Below the pieces are notes generated by a model. It worked only from the letters and a program-made list of their open reading frames with translations, made no database searches and was not told the DNA's origin. The translations under genes were made by a program, and so were the position numbers. Shown piece after piece: positions 1-3,509 of a DNA stretch of 6,946 bases (positions are counted from its first letter, which is position 1; each line of letters opens with the position of its first letter). The DNA is from JBHJHK01 sp050330975 (GTDB taxonomy: Bacteria; Pseudomonadota; Gammaproteobacteria; Competibacterales; Competibacteraceae): NCBI GenBank assembly GCA_050330975.1, contig JBHJHK010000518.1:1-6946 (forward strand), read 5' to 3'.

Positions 1-118
1 TTCTCCTCTGACTGAAATTTAACTTCGCTTGTCTCGTGAGCCTCAAAGCACTACCCTAACAATAATTTCCTTTCTTCGATCTCACGCCACTCTACCCTGA
101 CCTATCGAATTCGCGCCC
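1..118 (+). promoter_or_regulatory. Leader of paralog 1, homologous to the leader of paralog 2
   Basis: This leader aligns with 3310-3425 upstream of the second large gene. Shared blocks are TTCTCCT (1-7 and 3310-3316), TCGCTTGT (25-32 and 3334-3341), AATAA (61-65 and 3368-3372, both 58 bases before the ATG) and GAATTCGCGC just before the start codon. A -10 box aligned to the TATAAT of paralog 2 would be AACAAT at 58-63, a weaker match. I see no convincing -35 box and no purine-rich ribosome binding site. Homology reaches the window edge, so the duplicated unit may extend further left. That this region drives transcription is inferred from its conservation and position. Confidence 0.45.
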
Positions 119-202
119 ATGAAGTCATCTGACCTCTATTGGTTTCTGGCGAGGGGGGGCCTCCTGGGGTTACTCATGGCCCTTGCTCCTCTCAGTTGTG
201 CC
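119..202 (+). other. Signal peptide coding segment, paralog 1
   Basis: Codons 1-28. A Lys at position 2 and an Arg at 12 precede a Leu/Gly/Ala-rich core ending LAPLSCA, followed by QDD. Cleavage after A28 by signal peptidase I fits the small residues at -3 (S26) and -1 (A28). C27 could suggest a lipobox, but Pro at -3 and Leu at -2 are wrong for one, and paralog 2 has Tyr at that place, so a lipoprotein is unlikely. The segment contains a run of seven G at 153-159. Confidence 0.8.
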
Positions 203-2995
203 CAGGACGACGTCATCACCGCCAGCCCCGGCGGCCACAGCTGTGCCCTCCAGGGCGATGGGTCGGTGCGCTGTTGGGGCAACGACGAGTTCGGCCAGGC
301 ATCGCCCCCCAGCGGGGCCTTTGTCCAACTCAGCGCCGGTTTTACCCACACCTGTGGCCTACGGGCTACGGGCGCAGCGGTGTGCTGGGGGGGAGCTGAT
401 GAGCTCATTCCCTCCCCGGCAGGGACCTTTACCCAGCTCAGCACCTACGATAAACACGCCTGTGGGGTGCGCAGCGATGGCGGGCTCACCTGCTGGGGCT
501 CCAACGGCGAGAGCTCGGAAAACCCCGACGGCGATGGCCGTGCCAGCCCTCCTCCGGGCACCTTTACCCAAGTGAGCGTCGGCGGCAGCCACAGTTGTGG
601 CGTGGGCAACGGTGGTACTGTCACCTGCTGGGGGCGCAACGCCGAAGGGCAAGGGAATCCCCCCCCAGGGACCTTTGTCCAGGTGAGCGCGGGCTGGGAC
701 CACACCTGTGGGTTGAGCGTCGACGGCGCCGTAAAGTGTTGGGGCAACAATTTTTTTGGCCAACTCGGCGCCCCACCGGGCACCTTTACCCACCTCGCCG
801 CGGGTGTTAACCACACCTGTGGGGTGCGCAGCAATGGACGGGTTGCCTGCTGGGGAGATGACGTCGATCGCCAGGCGACGCCTCCCCAGGGAACCTTCAC
901 CCGCGTCAGTGCCGGCTTCTCCCACACCTGCGGGGTAGCTACCGACAATACGGTTCGCTGCTGGGGCACCGAAGGGGTTGGGAAGGCGACGCCCCCGGCC
1001 ATCCCCCTGACCCAAATCAGCGCCGGGTCGTTTCACACCTGTGGGGTGGGCATCGACGGTACTCCCAGCTGTTGGGGCTTTGACGACGATGGCCGGGCCA
1101 GCCCCCCTATGGGGACTTTTACCCGTGTCAGCAGCGGCGGGTTCCACAGCTGTGGCTTGCGCACCGATGGCCGTATCATCTGTTGGGGCGATAACTTCGT
1201 CGGCCAGTCGAGCCCGCCGTTGGGTACCTTTGCCCAGGTGGGTGCTGGGCGCTTACACAGCTGTGGCCAACGCCTCGATGGCCTCGTCAGTTGTTGGGGG
1301 TTCGACGGTAACGGTCAGACCGATTCCCCCACTGGCACGTTATTCACCAGCCTAGGCGTTGGTCAATTCCACAGCTGCGGGGTGCGCACCAATGGCTTCG
1401 TCAGTTGTTGGGGCTTTGATGGCAATGGCCAGGCCAGCCCCCCCGGGGAAACCTTCTCCGCCGTCAGTGCTGGGGAAGCCCACAGCTGCGGGGTACGCCA
1501 AGACGGTACCCTCAGCTGTAGGGGCTCTAACGGCGAGAGTGAGGCAAATCCCCAAGGCGACGGCCGGGCCAGCCCACCGCCGGGGTTGTTTACCCAGGTA
1601 ACAACTGGCAATTCACACAGCTGTGCCTTGGCCCTCGACGGTACGGCGACTTGTTGGGGTGACGATTATTTTGGGGAAACCAGCCCCCCCATTGGCAACT
1701 TCACTCAGGTCAGCGCGGGCTTCCTCTACACCTGTGGCATCCGCCCCGACCAAACCAGCGAATGCTGGGGATCCAATGGCTACGGCCCCATCACGCCGCC
1801 GGCGGATCTGGTAGCCGTCACCAGTCCCAGTTCCCTGCGCCTCGATCCCACCCGGTTGTTCAACGTCTCCACCCGAGGGACCGTTGCAGGCCCCGGCCTC
1901 CAAGCGGGTTTTATCGTGACCGGCCAGGGGCGGCGTTTTGCCGTCATGGGCGAAGCCATCGATGGACCCCTCGACGCTCGACTGGTTCTCACCACCTTTC
2001 CCGCTGGCCAGCTCATCGATCAAAACGACGCCTGGCAAGACCACCCCTCCGCCCAGGACTTGGCCAATACCCTCCGTGCCCCAGGCACCGCCAGGGATGC
2101 GGCCTTTATCGCCAACCTGGGCGTCGGGGCCTATGTGGCCACCTTGATCAGCCAAGACGGCGTGGTAGCGCCGGGTATCGTGTCGGTCACGGCATTGGAG
2201 GGTCCAAACGATACCTACCCCCTCAACCTCTCTACCCAAGGCAGTGGAGCCATGACGGCGGGGTTTATCGTCACGGGTAACGCCAGCCGCTGCTATGTGG
2301 TCAAAGCCGAGGGGGTGGGGGACTTTGCCATGACGGACCCCGCCCTCGTGGTTCGCCGCCTAGATGGAACCATTATTGACGCCAACAACGACTGGACCAG
2401 TCACCCCACCGCCAATTTGGTACAAACGGCGGGGTTTGCCCCGGTACGGGCAACCGAGGCGGCCTTGGCGGTGCGCCTGAGCGAGGGATCGTACCTGGCC
2501 GAGCTGTATAGCATGCGGCAAAGCGAGGCTCAGCAACGGGCCATCATCGCCGCCACCGAAGTGGTGGATGACCCCGCACTGTCCGACTGCGATGCCTCAA
2601 CCCCCTATCAACCCCTCTCAGTGAATGATATCGCCGAGGTGGCGGGTGATGGCGCCACGTTGACCATGGAACTGGCGTTGCCAACGGCCCGCTGTGTCAT
2701 TCCGGGCGACAATTATTGCCTTGCCTACCAAGCCACCCGCAATGTCAACGTGCGCCAAACCGTGGACTTGATCGTCCAGGCCCAGTCCTCCCTCCCCGGC
2801 GACCTTTTGACCTTCGACTGGCAGCTCGAGGCGGGGGCTTTGTCGGAACAGTTGGCCCGTGATCATCTCCGGATGCGGTTTCAAAACCCGGGGAATCACG
2901 ATGTGACCGTGACCGTGAGCAGCCCCATTGCGGGGAGTGTGTCTACAACGCTGAGGATTCGCGTCCTGGATCCCGATGCCGGTGGGGGACGTTGA
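119..2995 (+). CDS. Secreted RCC1/BLIP-II-like double beta-propeller protein, paralog 1 (958 aa)
   Basis: Exported multidomain protein; ligand and function unknown. Residues 1-28 are a signal peptide: K2, hydrophobic core about 13-25, likely cleavage after SCA (A28). Residues 38-564 hold 14 repeats of about 37 residues with consensus H-[ST]-C-G-[VL]-x3-[DN]-G-x3-C-W-G, then GQ-x-[ST]-PP-x-G-x-F and VSAG. This resembles RCC1_2-type repeats and the 37-40 residue blades of BLIP-II. Repeats 3 and 12 carry an 8-residue insert, and repeat 12 has CRG for CWG. Residues 579-694 and 700-815 are two related beta-sandwich modules sharing GFIVTG, a [DN]-x-ND-x-W motif and an HP motif. Residues about 833-951 look PKD/Ig-like (LTFDWQ, NPGNHDVTVTV). 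The start at 119 is supported by the signal peptide and by paralog 2, although no Shine-Dalgarno is visible. Fold and localisation are fairly secure. An adhesin or ligand-binding role is inference only. Confidence 0.93.
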   Translation: MKSSDLYWFLARGGLLGLLMALAPLSCAQDDVITASPGGHSCALQGDGSVRCWGNDEFGQASPPSGAFVQLSAGFTHTCGLRATGAAVCWGGADELIPSPAGTFTQLSTYDKHACGVRSDGGLTCWGSNGESSENPDGDGRASPPPGTFTQVSVGGSHSCGVGNGGTVTCWGRNAEGQGNPPPGTFVQVSAGWDHTCGLSVDGAVKCWGNNFFGQLGAPPGTFTHLAAGVNHTCGVRSNGRVACWGDDVDRQATPPQGTFTRVSAGFSHTCGVATDNTVRCWGTEGVGKATPPAIPLTQISAGSFHTCGVGIDGTPSCWGFDDDGRASPPMGTFTRVSSGGFHSCGLRTDGRIICWGDNFVGQSSPPLGTFAQVGAGRLHSCGQRLDGLVSCWGFDGNGQTDSPTGTLFTSLGVGQFHSCGVRTNGFVSCWGFDGNGQASPPGETFSAVSAGEAHSCGVRQDGTLSCRGSNGESEANPQGDGRASPPPGLFTQVTTGNSHSCALALDGTATCWGDDYFGETSPPIGNFTQVSAGFLYTCGIRPDQTSECWGSNGYGPITPPADLVAVTSPSSLRLDPTRLFNVSTRGTVAGPGLQAGFIVTGQGRRFAVMGEAIDGPLDARLVLTTFPAGQLIDQNDAWQDHPSAQDLANTLRAPGTARDAAFIANLGVGAYVATLISQDGVVAPGIVSVTALEGPNDTYPLNLSTQGSGAMTAGFIVTGNASRCYVVKAEGVGDFAMTDPALVVRRLDGTIIDANNDWTSHPTANLVQTAGFAPVRATEAALAVRLSEGSYLAELYSMRQSEAQQRAIIAATEVVDDPALSDCDASTPYQPLSVNDIAEVAGDGATLTMELALPTARCVIPGDNYCLAYQATRNVNVRQTVDLIVQAQSSLPGDLLTFDWQLEAGALSEQLARDHLRMRFQNPGNHDVTVTVSSPIAGSVSTTLRIRVLDPDAGGGR
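230..1810 (+). repeat. Array of 14 RCC1-like ~37-residue (111-bp) repeats, paralog 1
   Basis: Repeats start at residues 38, 76, 112, 157, 194, 231, 268, 305, 342, 379, 417, 454, 499 and 536. The basic period is 37 codons. Exceptions are repeat 2 (36), repeat 10 (38) and repeats 3 and 12 (45, with the insert). Every repeat keeps two Cys spaced C-x9-C, giving 28 in the array. The loop after PP is [xG][TAL][FL] in most repeats, but PPAIPL in repeat 7 and PPADL in repeat 14. Repeat 2 lacks the GQ motif. The array is diverged at DNA level, so it is an old array rather than a simple tandem satellite. Confidence 0.9.
1853..2563 (+). other. Tandem beta-sandwich modules A and B, paralog 1
   Basis: Module A (residues 579-694) and module B (700-815) align with each other: FNVSTRG/LNLSTQG, then GFIVTG in both, a strand pair (FAVMGEA / YVVKAEG), LIDQNDAW / IIDANNDW, an HP motif, AA[FL], GxY and a closing strand. 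The pattern resembles a C-terminal beta-sandwich repeat seen in many secreted proteins of Verrucomicrobia and Proteobacteria (recognised from memory; a profile search would settle the family name). Only module B contains a Cys (C725). The modules probably act as spacers or binding domains between the propellers and the PKD-like end. Confidence 0.7.
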
Positions 2996-3309
2996 GTTCG
3001 TCGGTGAAGCAGGGCATTTGCTATGAGTGGCGCGTTTATCGATTTGTGTAAGCGGGCACTTGTACTCGACGCGTCGATTGGAATGACGCGTTTATCAGGG
3101 CGAGAAGAACTCGCCAACCTCTTGATTGGCAACGTGCAACTTTTACCTCTGAGGACTCATTGCAAAATGGTATGGTGCTCGTGCCGCCGAGCAACAGCTC
3201 TGATTTTGTCCTGGAATATGGGTTAACATCAGGCAGACTGCGACTCTATCACCCGCGTCCAAACCCACCGAGACTCCACGGTCCGTCGAAATGACGCCTT
3301 GAGCATCTG
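2996..3309. other. Spacer after paralog 1, no convincing gene
   Basis: No recognisable gene. A 67-codon reading frame at 3023-3226 (+) has no ribosome binding site, no domain motif and a Cys/Arg-rich random-looking end, and I do not call it. Short repeats are present: CGCGTTTATC at 3031-3040 and again at 3087-3096, the palindrome CGACGCGTCG at 3067-3076, and a 6-bp hairpin at 3099-3115. The GC content is lower than in the flanking genes. I see no similarity to the region after paralog 2, so homology between the two units ends at the stop codons. Confidence 0.6.
3099..3115. other. Small perfect hairpin in spacer
   Basis: GGCGAG (3099-3104), loop AAGAA, CTCGCC (3110-3115). No T-tract follows, so an intrinsic terminator is doubtful. 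It lies 104 bases after the stop of paralog 1 and could protect the 3' end of the mRNA or be incidental. Confidence 0.3.
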
Positions 3310-3425
3310 TTCTCCTGGGGCAGGCGCCCTAGATCGCTTGTGACAAGCGTCCCAAGTCACCCACTATAATAAGCCGTGTTTGCGGGTCTCAAGCCACTTT
3401 ATCCTGTCCTATGGAATTCGCGCTC
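3310..3425 (+). promoter_or_regulatory. Promoter region of paralog 2, duplicated from paralog 1 leader
   Basis: A consensus TATAAT lies at 3365-3370, 56 bases before the chosen ATG. A possible -35 box is GTGACA at 3340-3345 (5 of 6 to TTGACA), but the spacing of 19 is long. That -35 sits inside a perfect 15-bp palindrome, CGCTTGT-G-ACAAGCG (3335-3349), which is well placed to be an operator. The left half is kept upstream of paralog 1 at 26-32 but the right half is not, so the two copies may be regulated differently. The presence of its own promoter argues that paralog 2 does not depend on readthrough from paralog 1. Confidence 0.5.
3335..3349. promoter_or_regulatory. 15-bp perfect palindrome, candidate operator
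   Basis: Two 7-bp arms, CGCTTGT and ACAAGCG, flank a single central G. It overlaps the candidate -35 box of paralog 2 and ends 15 bases before the TATAAT. Position and symmetry suit a dimeric repressor site, but no regulator gene is present in the window to pair it with. Confidence 0.4.
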
Positions 3426-3509
3426 ATGAAGTCATCCGCCCTCCGTTGGCTCCCGACTAAGGGGTTCGCCCTGGGGTTATTCGCAGTCCTTGCCCTTCCA
3501 GGTTACGCC
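3426..3509 (+). other. Signal peptide coding segment, paralog 2
   Basis: Codons 1-28: R7 and K12, then a hydrophobic core (FALGLFAVLAL) and PGYA before QDD. Small residues at -3 (G26) and -1 (A28) fit signal peptidase I cleavage after A28. The mature N-terminus, QDD[IV]I, is shared with paralog 1 although the hydrophobic core itself has diverged. Confidence 0.85.

Noticed and set aside
185..205. Lipobox around C27 of paralog 1 (LAPLSC)
   Set aside because: The -3 and -2 residues are Pro and Leu, and the paralog has Tyr in place of the Cys; signal peptidase I cleavage explains both proteins.
359..1147. Long antisense frame (262 codons) over the repeat array of paralog 1, and a similar one at 3666-4493
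   Set aside because: Both arise from the GC-rich periodic repeats on the other strand. They have repetitive low-complexity products, no ribosome binding site, and the + strand protein is clearly real.
230..1810. A CRISPR array or minisatellite explanation for the 111-bp periodicity
   Set aside because: The repeats are in frame, diverged at DNA level but conserved at protein level, with no separate spacer sequences; this is protein repeat structure.
3189..3209. GAGC-AACA-GCTC hairpin followed by TGATTTTG as a terminator of paralog 1
   Set aside because: The stem is only 4 bp and the T-run is short; too weak to call.
3023..3226. 67-codon + strand frame in the spacer
   Set aside because: It has no ribosome binding site, domain or coding-like composition, and starts just after a random ATG. 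It overlaps several short repeats and hairpins.
3317..3329. GGGC-AGGC-GCCC hairpin upstream of paralog 2
   Set aside because: A 4-bp stem with no T-tract, inside a region explained as a duplicated leader.
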